DNA of 64,000 nucleotides from Flavobacterium amnicola (GCF_004122165.1 NZ_SBKO01000002.1:434001-498000); one strand, 5' to 3'; positions 43,124 to 51,272 are shown, counted from the first letter of the stretch. Translations and numbers: made by a program. The notes: generated by a model not told the origin, from the letters alone.

Positions 43124-43131
43124 CAAATTTA
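43124..43131 (-). promoter_or_regulatory. Promoter -7 box of paralogue B
   Basis: TAAATTTG on the minus strand, exact match to TAnnTTTG, 26 bases before the ATG. No TTG at the usual distance. Confidence 0.5.
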
Positions 43132-43170
43132 AGAAAATAATTTAACTCTATTGTTATAGTTGTCTTAAAA

Positions 43171-43833
43171 TTATTTCTTTTTTTTGTAAGCAATCATCAT
43201 CTCTCTTTTTCCAGGTGGTCCTTCGACTTTTGTAACTGTAAAGCCCACTTCTTTCATGGATCGCTTCACCACACCTCTAGCGGCGTAGGTAACCAAAACA
43301 CCGTTTTCTTTTAAGGCGTTAAACATCAGTTGAAAAATACCGGTGCTCCATAATTCTGGCTGAAACTGGTACCCGAAAGCATCGAAGTAAATCAAATCAA
43401 ATTGATCAAAATCATCTATTTGATCAAAAAATTGTTTTCTCTTGGTTAATTTAAATGTTGGTGAAATTGGAATTGTTTCTTCCCAAGGTGAAGTATGTAA
43501 TTTTTCAAAAGCAGTAGTATCCATCTGCAATTGATTGGAATAATTCATTGCCATTGCCTCTTCTAACGAAACGGGATAAGCCTCTACTCCTATATAGTCG
43601 ATGGTTAAATTACTTTTTTGGGCTTCTAATAGCGTCACCAAAGCATTTAAACCGGTACCGAAACCAATTTCCAAAATAGAAACGGACTTCCCTTGCATTA
43701 AGTGAAGTCCGTTTTTAATAAATACGTGATAGGCTTCTTGAATGGCGCCATTTTTGGAATGATAACATTCCTCCCAATCTACTATTTGTATGGTGGTGGA
43801 ACCATCAAGTGTTGTTATAATTTTTCGTTCCAA
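43171..43833 (-). CDS. mnmD: tRNA 5-methylaminomethyl-2-thiouridine methyltransferase, MnmD
   Basis: The 220-residue protein is a Rossmann methyltransferase of the MnmD group, which methylates the aminomethyl group on wobble uridine 34 of certain tRNAs. Motifs: HSKNGAIQEAYHVFI at the N-terminus, the SAM loop LEIGFGTGLNALVTL, DLIYFDAFGYQFQPELW and the C-terminal VEGPPGKREMMIA. It lacks the oxidase half found in E. coli MnmC. The start is a TTG that directly follows the stop codon of the upstream gene with no gap, which suggests coupled translation. Confidence 0.9.
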   Translation of the reverse strand: MERKIITTLDGSTTIQIVDWEECYHSKNGAIQEAYHVFIKNGLHLMQGKSVSILEIGFGTGLNALVTLLEAQKSNLTIDYIGVEAYPVSLEEAMAMNYSNQLQMDTTAFEKLHTSPWEETIPISPTFKLTKRKQFFDQIDDFDQFDLIYFDAFGYQFQPELWSTGIFQLMFNALKENGVLVTYAARGVVKRSMKEVGFTVTKVEGPPGKREMMIAYKKKK

Positions 43834-44262
43834 TTATTTAATGTATAACTTTTTAATCCGAACAATTGGTCCGCCACATTTTACTTCATGACATTTCACA
43901 CAAGCATCAATACTGGCATTAAAATGTTCCTTAGCATTGTTGGGATCACTATAAATCAATTCTTGGGATGTAATAAACATATTGGCGTGCAACTTAAAAA
44001 AATTGTCGTTTTCTTGCTTATCGGTCATCACCGCTTTGTGAATTTTCAAGAAATGTTGTGGAAATTTCCCAATAGTATCTCCGGCAATAATACGCTGTTT
44101 TAAACGCTCATTATCGGCATACATTTGCTCCATGAGCATTGCCATTTCCGACATTTGATACATCTCAAACTTTCCTTCTTTTTTAGGTAGCGTAGCATTT
44201 TCCTTTTTGTCAGTACAAGAAACAATAAGAAATGAAGCAACAACTAAAACTAATAGCCTCAT
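43834..44262 (-). CDS. Cytochrome c-like lipoprotein
   Basis: The 142-residue protein has a lipoprotein signal (LVVASFLIVSC) and one heme-attachment motif CVKCH near residue 122, followed by EVKCGGP. The middle is helical and charged (MSEMAMLMEQMYADNERLKQR), similar to the four-helix cytochromes. A covalently bound heme in the periplasm is inferred from the CxxCH. It overlaps the DUF4920 gene at TAATG and abuts mnmD, so it is in one operon with both. Confidence 0.78.
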   Translation of the reverse strand: MRLLVLVVASFLIVSCTDKKENATLPKKEGKFEMYQMSEMAMLMEQMYADNERLKQRIIAGDTIGKFPQHFLKIHKAVMTDKQENDNFFKLHANMFITSQELIYSDPNNAKEHFNASIDACVKCHEVKCGGPIVRIKKLYIK

Positions 44263-44762
44263 TATGATTTTTTAATTAAAACACCATCAGCAACAAAAGC
44301 ATAGGTCACTTTTGGTTTCTTTATAGCATCAATTTCTTTTTGCGATTTCTTTCCATCTTTTGCATAATGCTTTAATTCTTCCACAGAAACGATATCTACA
44401 AACGCTTTACCATTTACAATTGCACTACTTCCATCGGCATTTAAAGGAACAAAAAAACTGTAATCTTTAAATTTCACAAATGAATTTTCATTGTTCGCCA
44501 ATTCCAAATTCATCCAACATCCTTTTTTCTTACATACATCTTTAATGTTTGCTATAAATTGAACGTTTATCGTGTCCCCTTTTTTAAGATTTTTATACTT
44601 CGACAACATTTTTTTTGGTGTTTGCAAATTGTTAACAGCAAACTTTTCTCCAAAAAGTGTGTAATCGTTTAATTGAATAAGTGATGATTTCTTGTTGTTT
44701 TGAGCATTCATTCCTGTTGATACTGCTAAAAGCACAAGGAGTAATAAACTAATTTTTTTCAT
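44262..44762 (-). CDS. Exported DUF4920 protein
   Basis: The 166-residue protein has a signal peptide (LLLLVLLAVSTGMNAQ). The region NVQFIANIKDVCKKKGCWMNLEL, with its conserved CKKKGCWM, and the following FVKFKDYSFFVPL are typical of DUF4920. The two close cysteines suggest metal or heme handling, consistent with the adjacent CxxCH lipoprotein, but no function is established. It heads the operon; an exact promoter box lies 27 bases upstream. Confidence 0.82.
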   Translation of the reverse strand: MKKISLLLLVLLAVSTGMNAQNNKKSSLIQLNDYTLFGEKFAVNNLQTPKKMLSKYKNLKKGDTINVQFIANIKDVCKKKGCWMNLELANNENSFVKFKDYSFFVPLNADGSSAIVNGKAFVDIVSVEELKHYAKDGKKSQKEIDAIKKPKVTYAFVADGVLIKKS

Positions 44763-44789
44763 GATTGTTTTACTTTTACATGTGTTTTA

Positions 44790-44797
44790 CAAAAATA
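44790..44797 (-). promoter_or_regulatory. Promoter -7 box of the DUF4920 operon
   Basis: TATTTTTG on the minus strand, exact TAnnTTTG match. Confidence 0.55.
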
Positions 44798-44978
44798 ATA
44801 AGAAATCTTACAGTTTCTAAATTTATTACAACAGAAATCTTAATTATATCAAAATAAGACAACTATACGATACATTCCTTACTTCATTAAAAAAAATAAC
44901 AGCTCAACTCTTAATTAATCATCAATATTTAAGGACAAAGTCTGTTTTTTATTAAATTAGCAAAAAATAATTTAGGTA

Positions 44979-46046
44979 ATGAGCTTAGACACAACTAGCG
45001 AAATTGAAATTATCAAAGTAGCTACTTCAAAAATTGACCAAGTAGATTTCGAAACCCTTTCCTTTGGGAGTGTTTTTACTGACCACATGTTGGTTTGTGA
45101 TTTCAGAAATGGTGCTTGGGAAAAACCGATTATTAAACCTTACGAACCCTTTTTATTAGATCCTTCAGCCAAAGTTTTTCACTATGGTCAGGCTATTTTT
45201 GAAGGAATGAAAGCGTATAAAATTGAAGACGATTCGATTTGGCTTTTTAGACCCGAAGAAAATTATGAGCGTTTTAATAAATCGGCGGTAAGAATGTGTA
45301 TGCCAGAAGTACCTGAACACGTTTTTATTGATGGATTAAAACAAATACTTCAATTAGAAAAAGATTGGATTAAAAAAGGAAAAGGAAACACCTTATATAT
45401 CCGTCCGTTTATGATTGCTATTGGAAGTGGTGTCATAGCACAGCCTTCTACACAATACCGTTTTATGATAATCCTTTCGCCTGCCAAAGCCTACTACTCT
45501 GGTGAGGTAAAAGTATTAGTGGCCGAGCATTATTCGCGTGCAGCGAATGGTGGAATTGGTGCTGCTAAAGCGGCTGGAAACTATTCTGGACAGTTTTATC
45601 CAACTCAATTGGCTCATAATGCAGGTTTTCAACAAGTTATTTGGACTGATGATGCCACGCATACCAAATTAGAAGAGGCTGGAACCATGAATGTTTTCTT
45701 CAGAATTAATGATACCTTATATACCGCTCCAACTAGCGAACGAATTCTTGATGGAGTTACTCGAAAAAGTTTGATTGACTTAGCAAGACGTGAAGGTATA
45801 AATGTAGAAATCCGTTCTGTTTTGGTTTCAGAATTAGTTGATGCAGCCAAAGACGGAAGTTTAAAAGAAATTTTTGGAGCTGGAACGGCAGCTGTAGTGA
45901 ATCCGATTGTTGGTTTCCAATACAAAGATGTCTATTATGAATTGCCAAAAATGGAAAACTCATTTGCTTTAGATTTAAAAGAAAAACTGACTAATATTCA
46001 ATACAAGCTAGCGGAAGATACTTTTGGCTGGACGGTTGAAGTTTAA
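44979..46046 (+). CDS. ilvE: Branched-chain amino acid aminotransferase
   Basis: The 355-residue PLP enzyme (class IV fold) transfers the amino group in the last step of leucine, isoleucine and valine synthesis and the first step of their breakdown. Landmarks: VFHYGQAIFEGMKAYK, LYIRPFMIAIG, AAKAAGNYSGQ with the probable cofactor lysine, EEAGTMNVFFRI, TSERILDGVTRKSLIDLAR, and EIFGAGTAAVVNPI. Length is that of the long bacterial/eukaryotic type. It is a single-gene unit ending at a terminator. Confidence 0.94.
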   Translation: MSLDTTSEIEIIKVATSKIDQVDFETLSFGSVFTDHMLVCDFRNGAWEKPIIKPYEPFLLDPSAKVFHYGQAIFEGMKAYKIEDDSIWLFRPEENYERFNKSAVRMCMPEVPEHVFIDGLKQILQLEKDWIKKGKGNTLYIRPFMIAIGSGVIAQPSTQYRFMIILSPAKAYYSGEVKVLVAEHYSRAANGGIGAAKAAGNYSGQFYPTQLAHNAGFQQVIWTDDATHTKLEEAGTMNVFFRINDTLYTAPTSERILDGVTRKSLIDLARREGINVEIRSVLVSELVDAAKDGSLKEIFGAGTAAVVNPIVGFQYKDVYYELPKMENSFALDLKEKLTNIQYKLAEDTFGWTVEV

Positions 46047-46074
46047 ATTTAGCCAAAATTTAAAAGGGATAAGA

Positions 46075-46113
46075 AAAAAGCAGAAATGAGTGTACAACTT
46101 ATTTCTGCTTTTT
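46075..46113. terminator. Bidirectional terminator between ilvE and the MazG-like gene
   Basis: AAAAAGCAGAAAT (46075-46087) pairs with ATTTCTGCTTTTT (46101-46113) around a 13-base loop; A-run on one side and T-run on the other. Confidence 0.8.
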
Positions 46114-46146
46114 AATTTTAATTCATCTTCTTGTACTTATGCCTTT

Positions 46147-46536
46147 TTACTTTTCATTCAGAATAACATCAAAATTGGGTTTAAAATAATTCGGTCCTTT
46201 TAATACTTTTCCATCTTCACGATAAATAGGATTTCCATCTTCGCCTAATTTACTCATATTACTACGCTGAATTTCGTCGAAAACAGCTTCAATTTTGTGT
46301 TGTAGTCCGTGTTCTATGATAGTACCACAAAGAATATATAACATATCCCCTAGTGCATCAGCAATTTCTACGATATCATTGTTTTGAACCGCTTCCAAGT
46401 ACTCTTCGTTCTCTTCTTTCATTAAATTAAAGCGAAGTAGGTTTTTATTCTCACCCAAATCACCAGTTGGCTCGTTGTTAATCCCCAGTCCGAATGCGCT
46501 GTGAAACTCGTGAACAGCTTGTATTTGTTTTTGCAT
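46147..46536 (-). CDS. MazG-like nucleotide pyrophosphohydrolase
   Basis: About 129 residues. The helical core has the all-alpha NTP-pyrophosphohydrolase motifs: KEENEEYLEAV (E-x-x-E) and VEIADALGDMLYILCGT (the E-x-x-D metal-binding pair), and the tail IQRSNMSKLGEDGNPIYREDGKVLKGPNY is typical of the dCTP/phosphoribosyl-ATP-like branch. It probably removes pyrophosphate from a nucleotide; the substrate is not determinable. The in-frame TTG at 46578 is rejected in favour of ATG 46536. Confidence 0.85.
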   Translation of the reverse strand: MQKQIQAVHEFHSAFGLGINNEPTGDLGENKNLLRFNLMKEENEEYLEAVQNNDIVEIADALGDMLYILCGTIIEHGLQHKIEAVFDEIQRSNMSKLGEDGNPIYREDGKVLKGPNYFKPNFDVILNEK

Positions 46537-46606
46537 TTTCGATAATTTATTTGAAGCGCAAAATACAATTTCAATCAAACAATTTCCTATTTTTACACAA
46601 AAAAAT

Positions 46607-46795
46607 ATGTTCAGTCTCGGTCAGATACAATTTGCGGTTTTCTTTGCCATTACATTTATCATCGTTATGATTTTTTCCTACAGAAAAGATTTAAAACTTC
46701 ACCAACAATATTACAAAGGCAGTATTTGGATCCTTTTTTTCTTTTTACTTTTTATTGCAGGATTGTTTGTAGTAAAAACTTTACTTAAAGATTAA
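46607..46795 (+). CDS. Small two-helix membrane protein
   Basis: The 62-residue protein has two membrane helices (about residues 7-24 and 38-57) linked by a basic loop (SYRKDLKLHQQYYKG). I do not recognise a function. It is divergent from the MazG-like gene and 62 bases ahead of the SRPBCC/GyrI gene. Confidence 0.65.
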   Translation: MFSLGQIQFAVFFAITFIIVMIFSYRKDLKLHQQYYKGSIWILFFFLLFIAGLFVVKTLLKD

Positions 46796-46826
46796 TAAAA
46801 AAAAGACTTTTTTTAACATTTTTTTT

Positions 46827-46834
46827 TAACTTTA
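46827..46834 (+). promoter_or_regulatory. Possible promoter box of the SRPBCC/GyrI gene
   Basis: TAACTTTA differs from TAnnTTTG in the last base, 23 bases before the ATG. Confidence 0.35.
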
Positions 46835-46857
46835 CGCAACCTCATTTCGATTTTAAC

Positions 46858-47883
46858 ATGAAGATTGCTAAATATATCTTTCTATTACTCCTTCTCATTA
46901 GCGGAACGATTTCGGTTTTTATCGCGACCAAAGACGGAAGTTATTTTATTCAGAAGCGTAAAATTATTGATGTTTCAAAGGATTTAGTGTATAAATATGT
47001 TGCCGATAAATCGAACTGGGATTCGATAAACCCTTGGAAAAGTGATTCATTCAAAATTATAAATCGAGAAAACACAGACACCGAAACTATTACGTATACG
47101 GTACTTTTAAATGAAGTTGAAAACGAATTAAAATTAGAAGTACGAGACACCTTAAACAAAAAAACTGTTGCCATTTGGTCTACCAAAGGAAAACAATCTT
47201 TTAAAGACAAACTTTTAAGTGTCATCGGTCGTGGTACTAAAAATGATTTTGAAGACCGATTTGAAGAAGCTCTAACCGCTATAAACAATACTCTTACAAG
47301 AGAAATTAATACTTTTTCTGTTGAAGTTAATGGCTTCGTGAAACGCGATACTATTTATTATATTCAAAGACCTATCGTTTCTAAATTAGAAGAAATTCCG
47401 AATAAAATAAAAACCAACTTACCGCAATTACAACACATTTTATCAAGCACAGGAACGCCTTCAAATGGTAATCCGTTTATTGTGTATCATTCCAAAGACA
47501 CTTTAAATAATAAGTACACTTATTCCTTAGCCATTCCTGTAAAATCTAAAATTTACACTACGGCAGACAGTGATATTTTAACCGGACAAATAAATCCTTC
47601 AAGCACTATAAAAGCGACATTAACTGGAAATTACCATCATAAGCCGCAAGTTTACGAACAACTAAAAGCGTATATGGTGAAAAACAAGCTTGAAATTAGT
47701 GATAAATTCAAAGAAATTGAAGTTTTATTAAAAAGCAGTGCCACTGATAAATTGGCTTCCAAATGGGTGACAGAAATTTATCTGCCTGTGCGTCCAAAAG
47801 CCGTTACTAAACCAGTTGTGGCGAAACCAATCAATTCCGACTCCATTACTAAAGCAATCATCAAAGATGTTTTAGGAAAATAG
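46858..47883 (+). CDS. SRPBCC and GyrI-like domain protein, membrane-anchored
   Basis: The 341-residue protein begins with a hydrophobic signal/anchor (IFLLLLLISGTISVFIA). Residues about 30-140 resemble a SRPBCC lipid/ligand-binding domain (DVSKDLVYKYVADKSNWDSINPW), and 150-300 resemble a GyrI/effector-binding domain (PLQHILSSTGTPSNGNPFIVYHSKD, AIPVKSKIYT, ATLTGNYHHKPQVYEQLKAYM). Both folds bind small molecules; no DNA-binding part is present. It converges on tcdA with 10 bases between stops and no visible terminator. Confidence 0.72.
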   Translation: MKIAKYIFLLLLLISGTISVFIATKDGSYFIQKRKIIDVSKDLVYKYVADKSNWDSINPWKSDSFKIINRENTDTETITYTVLLNEVENELKLEVRDTLNKKTVAIWSTKGKQSFKDKLLSVIGRGTKNDFEDRFEEALTAINNTLTREINTFSVEVNGFVKRDTIYYIQRPIVSKLEEIPNKIKTNLPQLQHILSSTGTPSNGNPFIVYHSKDTLNNKYTYSLAIPVKSKIYTTADSDILTGQINPSSTIKATLTGNYHHKPQVYEQLKAYMVKNKLEISDKFKEIEVLLKSSATDKLASKWVTEIYLPVRPKAVTKPVVAKPINSDSITKAIIKDVLGK

Positions 47884-47893
47884 AAAAAGTAGT

Positions 47894-48616
47894 CTAGTCT
47901 TTATTCTTTAATAAATCGGTAATTACTTTTTCGGCAGCATGCAATCCAAACAATGCAGGCATCCAGCTATTGGTACCGTAAAATGATTTTTTAAAGTTAG
48001 AACCATCTGTCTTTTTGATGCTACTATAATCAGGACGTTCGTAGGAATAAACTACCTTAACACCTCTGGAAATACCTTCTGCTTTTAAGCGCTTTCGAAC
48101 GTTTTTAGCTAAAGGACAATAATCGGTTTTACTGATATCTTTTACACATACTTTACTGGCTTCAAATTTTCCACCAGCTCCCATATTACTGATAATTTTC
48201 ACTTTTTTGCGTTTGGCTGCAATAATCAAATTCAGCTTAGGAGTAACACTATCAATACAATCCATTACATAATCGTAATCATTGGTAACGATTTCTGTTG
48301 CTCTTTCCGGAGAAAGAAATTCTTGCACTATAGTCAATTCGATTTCAGGATTAATATCTTTAATACGTTCGGCCATTAATTGTACTTTCGGCAAACCAAC
48401 GGTGGTGTGCAAAGCAGGCAACTGTCTGTTAATATTTGTAATATCAACCACATCACCATCTACGATTGTCATTTTTCCTACTCCGGCTCTGGCAACAAAT
48501 TCGGCTGCAAAAGATCCTACTCCGCCCATTCCTACGATTAATACATTTGCTTTTTTAAGCTTTTCCAAGCCTTCCGGTTTGAATAATAATTCTGCTCTTT
48601 CTTGCCAAATTGCCAT
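47894..48616 (-). CDS. tcdA: tRNA threonylcarbamoyladenosine dehydratase, TcdA
   Basis: The 240-residue E1-like enzyme cyclises N6-threonylcarbamoyladenosine (t6A) in tRNA using ATP. Features: the ATP loop VLIVGMGGVGSFAAEFVARAGVGKMTIVD, the DVVDITNINRQ segment, CIDSVTPKLNLI, and NMGAGGKFEASKV, ending in an aromatic GLHAAEKVITDLL helix. Length and motifs match TcdA (CsdL) rather than ThiF or MoeB, which carry different C-termini. It is the third gene of a minus-strand operon, 11 bases behind tatD. Confidence 0.9.
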   Translation of the reverse strand: MAIWQERAELLFKPEGLEKLKKANVLIVGMGGVGSFAAEFVARAGVGKMTIVDGDVVDITNINRQLPALHTTVGLPKVQLMAERIKDINPEIELTIVQEFLSPERATEIVTNDYDYVMDCIDSVTPKLNLIIAAKRKKVKIISNMGAGGKFEASKVCVKDISKTDYCPLAKNVRKRLKAEGISRGVKVVYSYERPDYSSIKKTDGSNFKKSFYGTNSWMPALFGLHAAEKVITDLLKNKD

Positions 48617-48627
48617 CTTAATTTCTT

Positions 48628-49269
48628 TTAACGCTTCAAGTCAAATACCTTTAAAAAGTTTTCTTCCACTTGAATTTCAATATTTATATTTTTTATTTCT
48701 GATGCTTTAGCATACACTTCAAAAATGGTTTCCTCTATTGTATCTGTCTCTAAGAAGAATTTATCATTGGGTACCTTTTCAAAAACCGAAGCCAATTCTG
48801 GATTTCGAAGTAAATATTTACCGAATGACAAACAAAACCCATGATCTAACAGCGATTGTGCTACTTGAATATTTTTTGAGAATCCATGAATAATCATCGG
48901 AACCTCGATATTCATTCGTTTTCTTATTTCAATCACTTCTTGATATGCCGAAACGCAGTGCAAAATTACAGGTTTTTTATATTTTTTTGCAAGGATTACT
49001 TGTTTTTCAAAAATTTGGGTTTGGATTTCTAATGATGTTTCAATTCGTTTGTCTAGACCACATTCGCCTAAAGCCAAACAATTAGGATCTTGCAACTTGG
49101 CTTCAATTATAGCTAAATCGGCTTCTACTCTATCTAGATTAATATACCACGGATGAATTCCAATTGAAAAATAATGTGCAGCAGAATCAAATTCATTCGG
49201 ATATTGATTGACAATTTCCAAAACATTTTCAGTACCCGAACTTTTGTGTGTATGAATGTTAAACTTCAT
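48628..49269 (-). CDS. TatD-family metal-dependent hydrolase
   Basis: The 213-residue protein belongs to the TatD/amidohydrolase DNase group but is shorter than the usual 260. Metal ligands: NIHTHKSS (H-x-H), ALGECGLD, ILHCVSAY, IIHGFSK and FLETDT. TatD enzymes act as 3'-5' exonucleases and repair nucleases. LGIHPWY is the Bacteroidetes form of the second motif. It overlaps the DUF1684 gene at TAATG and leads into tcdA. Confidence 0.88.
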   Translation of the reverse strand: MKFNIHTHKSSGTENVLEIVNQYPNEFDSAAHYFSIGIHPWYINLDRVEADLAIIEAKLQDPNCLALGECGLDKRIETSLEIQTQIFEKQVILAKKYKKPVILHCVSAYQEVIEIRKRMNIEVPMIIHGFSKNIQVAQSLLDHGFCLSFGKYLLRNPELASVFEKVPNDKFFLETDTIEETIFEVYAKASEIKNINIEIQVEENFLKVFDLKR

Positions 49270-49868
49270 TAATCGTGGTATTTTTTTACGCCTGCTTTTA
49301 TTTCAATCTTTAAATCGTTTTCTTCCGGAACAATCGGACAAGAATACTTCTTATTATAAGCGCAATACGGATTATAGGCTTTATTAAAATCAATGATTAC
49401 TTTGCTCGTTTTTGGGATAGTAAAGTCAATATAACGTCCTGCTCCATAACTTTCTACGCCATTAGTATAATCGGTAAAAGGTAAAAAGAGGTAATCTTCG
49501 TACTCCTTTTTCTTCATTAAATCTTGACTTTGGTATACAAACAATTCGAAATCTTTTCCGTCTATTTGGAAACGCAACAAACCATATACTTTATACTTTG
49601 GTTTTCTAGAAGTCGTAGTTCTCATTTCAAAAACCTTTCCTTTTTTTATTTTTACAAAAGTAGCTTCAACTATAAATTTATCGCTAATGGGATAAAAATC
49701 TAATTTTTCAAAATGCTTCAAATCTTCCTTTTCCAACGGACTAGAAATACTATCGGCAAATTCCTTGTTCAAGTTATCTTGGTATTCCTTTGACGTTAGT
49801 AGCTTTTTTTCTTGAGCAGAAACACAAAGAACAAACAGGCAAACAATTACAAAAAGAAAGTTTTTCAT
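49269..49868 (-). CDS. Exported DUF1684 protein
   Basis: The 199-residue protein has a signal peptide (FVIVCLFVLCVSAQ). The body matches DUF1684: FEMRTTTSRKPKYKVYGLLRF, FELFVYQSQDL, DYLFLPFTDYTNGVESYGAGRYIDF, FNKAYNPYCAYNKKYSCPIVPEEN. The last part, with NPYCAY and SCP, is the conserved core. Function unknown. It is the first gene of the DUF1684-tatD-tcdA operon, with a complete promoter upstream. Confidence 0.88.
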   Translation of the reverse strand: MKNFLFVIVCLFVLCVSAQEKKLLTSKEYQDNLNKEFADSISSPLEKEDLKHFEKLDFYPISDKFIVEATFVKIKKGKVFEMRTTTSRKPKYKVYGLLRFQIDGKDFELFVYQSQDLMKKKEYEDYLFLPFTDYTNGVESYGAGRYIDFTIPKTSKVIIDFNKAYNPYCAYNKKYSCPIVPEENDLKIEIKAGVKKYHD

Positions 49869-49881
49869 TTGATTTTTTTTC

Positions 49882-49912
49882 CAAAATTAGTTTAAAACTA
49901 ATGAAGTGACAA
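49882..49912 (-). promoter_or_regulatory. Promoter of the DUF1684-tatD-tcdA operon
   Basis: On the minus strand, TTG (49910-49912), 20-base spacer and TAATTTTG (49882-49889) give a full Bacteroidetes promoter, 13 bases before the ATG. A palindrome ATTAGTT-TAA-AACTAAT (49886-49902) overlaps it. Confidence 0.7.
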
Positions 49913-49925
49913 CATGTAATTTTCG

Positions 49926-49933
49926 TAAATTTG
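49926..49933 (+). promoter_or_regulatory. Promoter -7 box of the MFS transporter gene
   Basis: TAAATTTG is an exact match, divergent from the previous promoter. It lies inside an in-frame upstream extension of the MFS reading frame, so the true start is ATG 49951. Confidence 0.6.
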
Positions 49934-49950
49934 AGGTTTATCCTACTCAA

Positions 49951-51183
49951 ATGCTTCAGAACGCCTTCAACCGCTACATAAATAACTTCCGAGGATTTTC
50001 AAGAGAAATTTGGATCCTTACGTTCATCACTTTCATCAATAGAGCTGGCACAATGGTGTTGCCATTCTTGTCTAAATATTTACATGAAGATTTGCATTTT
50101 TCGCTATCCCAAGTGGGAACTATAATGGTTTTTTTCGGCGCAGGATCGATGGTTGGCTCTTGGTTAGGAGGCAAACTTTCCGATACCATTGGGTTTTATA
50201 AAATCATGATTTTTAGTTTATTTTCAAGTGGTATACTGTTTATACTATTACAATTCATGACCAGCTTTATCGGATTATGTATTGGGATGTTTGTCATTAT
50301 GGTTATTTCCGATATGTTTAGACCTGCAATGTTTGTCTCTATTGGTGCCTATTCCAAACCTGAAAACAGAACAAAAGCCTTAACACTTGTACGTCTTGCG
50401 ATTAATCTCGGTTTTGCGGCTGGCCCAGCGTTGGGCGGACTCGTAATCATGCTTATTGGCTATAAAGCGTTGTTTTGGATTGACGGATTTACCTGTATTA
50501 TCGCTATTTTGATCTTTTGGTTGAAAGTAAAAGAAAAGAAAAAATCAACCTATGCCGATAAAGAAAATCCAGGAGATGTGTTAACAGGTTCTGTTTTTAA
50601 AGATAAAATCTATTGGATTTTTCTGCTTTCTACCTTATTAGTGGGAATCATGTTTTTTCAACTGTTCAATACTATTCAAATTTATCATAAACATCAATTT
50701 GGACTGACAGAATTCCAAACCGGATTGCTCTTAACTTTTAACGGTGTTTTAGTATTTTTCATTGAAATGCCTCTGGTTAACTACATTGAACGAAAGCAAA
50801 TCAATAAAGTAAAAGTAATTACACTGGGTGCCTTTCTAATGGCAATTAGTTTATACTTATTATTGTTCAATACTTGGGCTGGCATTTTACTCATTATGAT
50901 GTTATTCATGACCTTTGCGGAAATGTTTTCGTTTCCTTTTTCGAATGGATTTGCCATGAGTAGAGCTCCCAAACACCAACAAGGTAGGTACATCGCTATT
51001 TTCACTATGACCTACAGTTTTGCACAAATTTTAAGTCCGAAAATTGGTTTCACTATCGTTGAAAAATACGGTTATCAAACCAATTGGATTTTTATGGGCT
51101 CGCTAGGTATTACCGCCGCTCTATTAGGTTACTGGGTTTACAATCTAGTTCAAAAAGAAAAACAAACCGTTAAAAATCAATAA
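49951..51183 (+). CDS. MFS drug/metabolite efflux transporter
   Basis: The 410-residue protein has about 12 membrane helices. The N-terminal IWILTFITFINRAGTMVLPFLSKYL and the loop GGKLSDTIGFYK (MFS motif A), plus NLGFAAGPALGG (motif C of drug/proton antiporters), place it in the MdtH/TetA-like efflux part of the superfamily. FPFSNGFAMSRAPKHQQGRY is typical of bacterial peptide/drug MFS. Substrate unknown. It is a single-gene unit between two divergently arranged promoters. Confidence 0.85.
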   Translation: MLQNAFNRYINNFRGFSREIWILTFITFINRAGTMVLPFLSKYLHEDLHFSLSQVGTIMVFFGAGSMVGSWLGGKLSDTIGFYKIMIFSLFSSGILFILLQFMTSFIGLCIGMFVIMVISDMFRPAMFVSIGAYSKPENRTKALTLVRLAINLGFAAGPALGGLVIMLIGYKALFWIDGFTCIIAILIFWLKVKEKKKSTYADKENPGDVLTGSVFKDKIYWIFLLSTLLVGIMFFQLFNTIQIYHKHQFGLTEFQTGLLLTFNGVLVFFIEMPLVNYIERKQINKVKVITLGAFLMAISLYLLLFNTWAGILLIMMLFMTFAEMFSFPFSNGFAMSRAPKHQQGRYIAIFTMTYSFAQILSPKIGFTIVEKYGYQTNWIFMGSLGITAALLGYWVYNLVQKEKQTVKNQ

Positions 51184-51225
51184 TTTAACTTTCTTATTTC
51201 TTTAAATAACTTAAAATTTAGTTAA

Positions 51226-51265
51226 ATAACTATAAAAATAGTTTGCAAACTAAAAAAATAGTTAT
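51226..51265 (+). promoter_or_regulatory. Symmetric dyad operator upstream of blaI-like gene
   Basis: A perfect 14-bp palindrome TAGTTTGCAAACTA (51239-51252) is flanked by ATAACTAT (51226-51233) and ATAGTTAT (51258-51265), inverted arms with exactly the same centre (51245.5). The -33 TTG (51243-51245) lies at the centre of the palindrome, so a bound dimer or tetramer would block the promoter. This is expected for BlaI-type repression. Confidence 0.6.
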
Positions 51266-51272
51266 AAGTTTG
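51243..51272 (+). promoter_or_regulatory. Promoter of the BlaI/M56 operon
   Basis: TTG (51243-51245), 19-base spacer and TAAGTTTG (51265-51272) give a full TTG-N17-23-TAnnTTTG match. The ATG is 19 bases further on. Confidence 0.75.
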
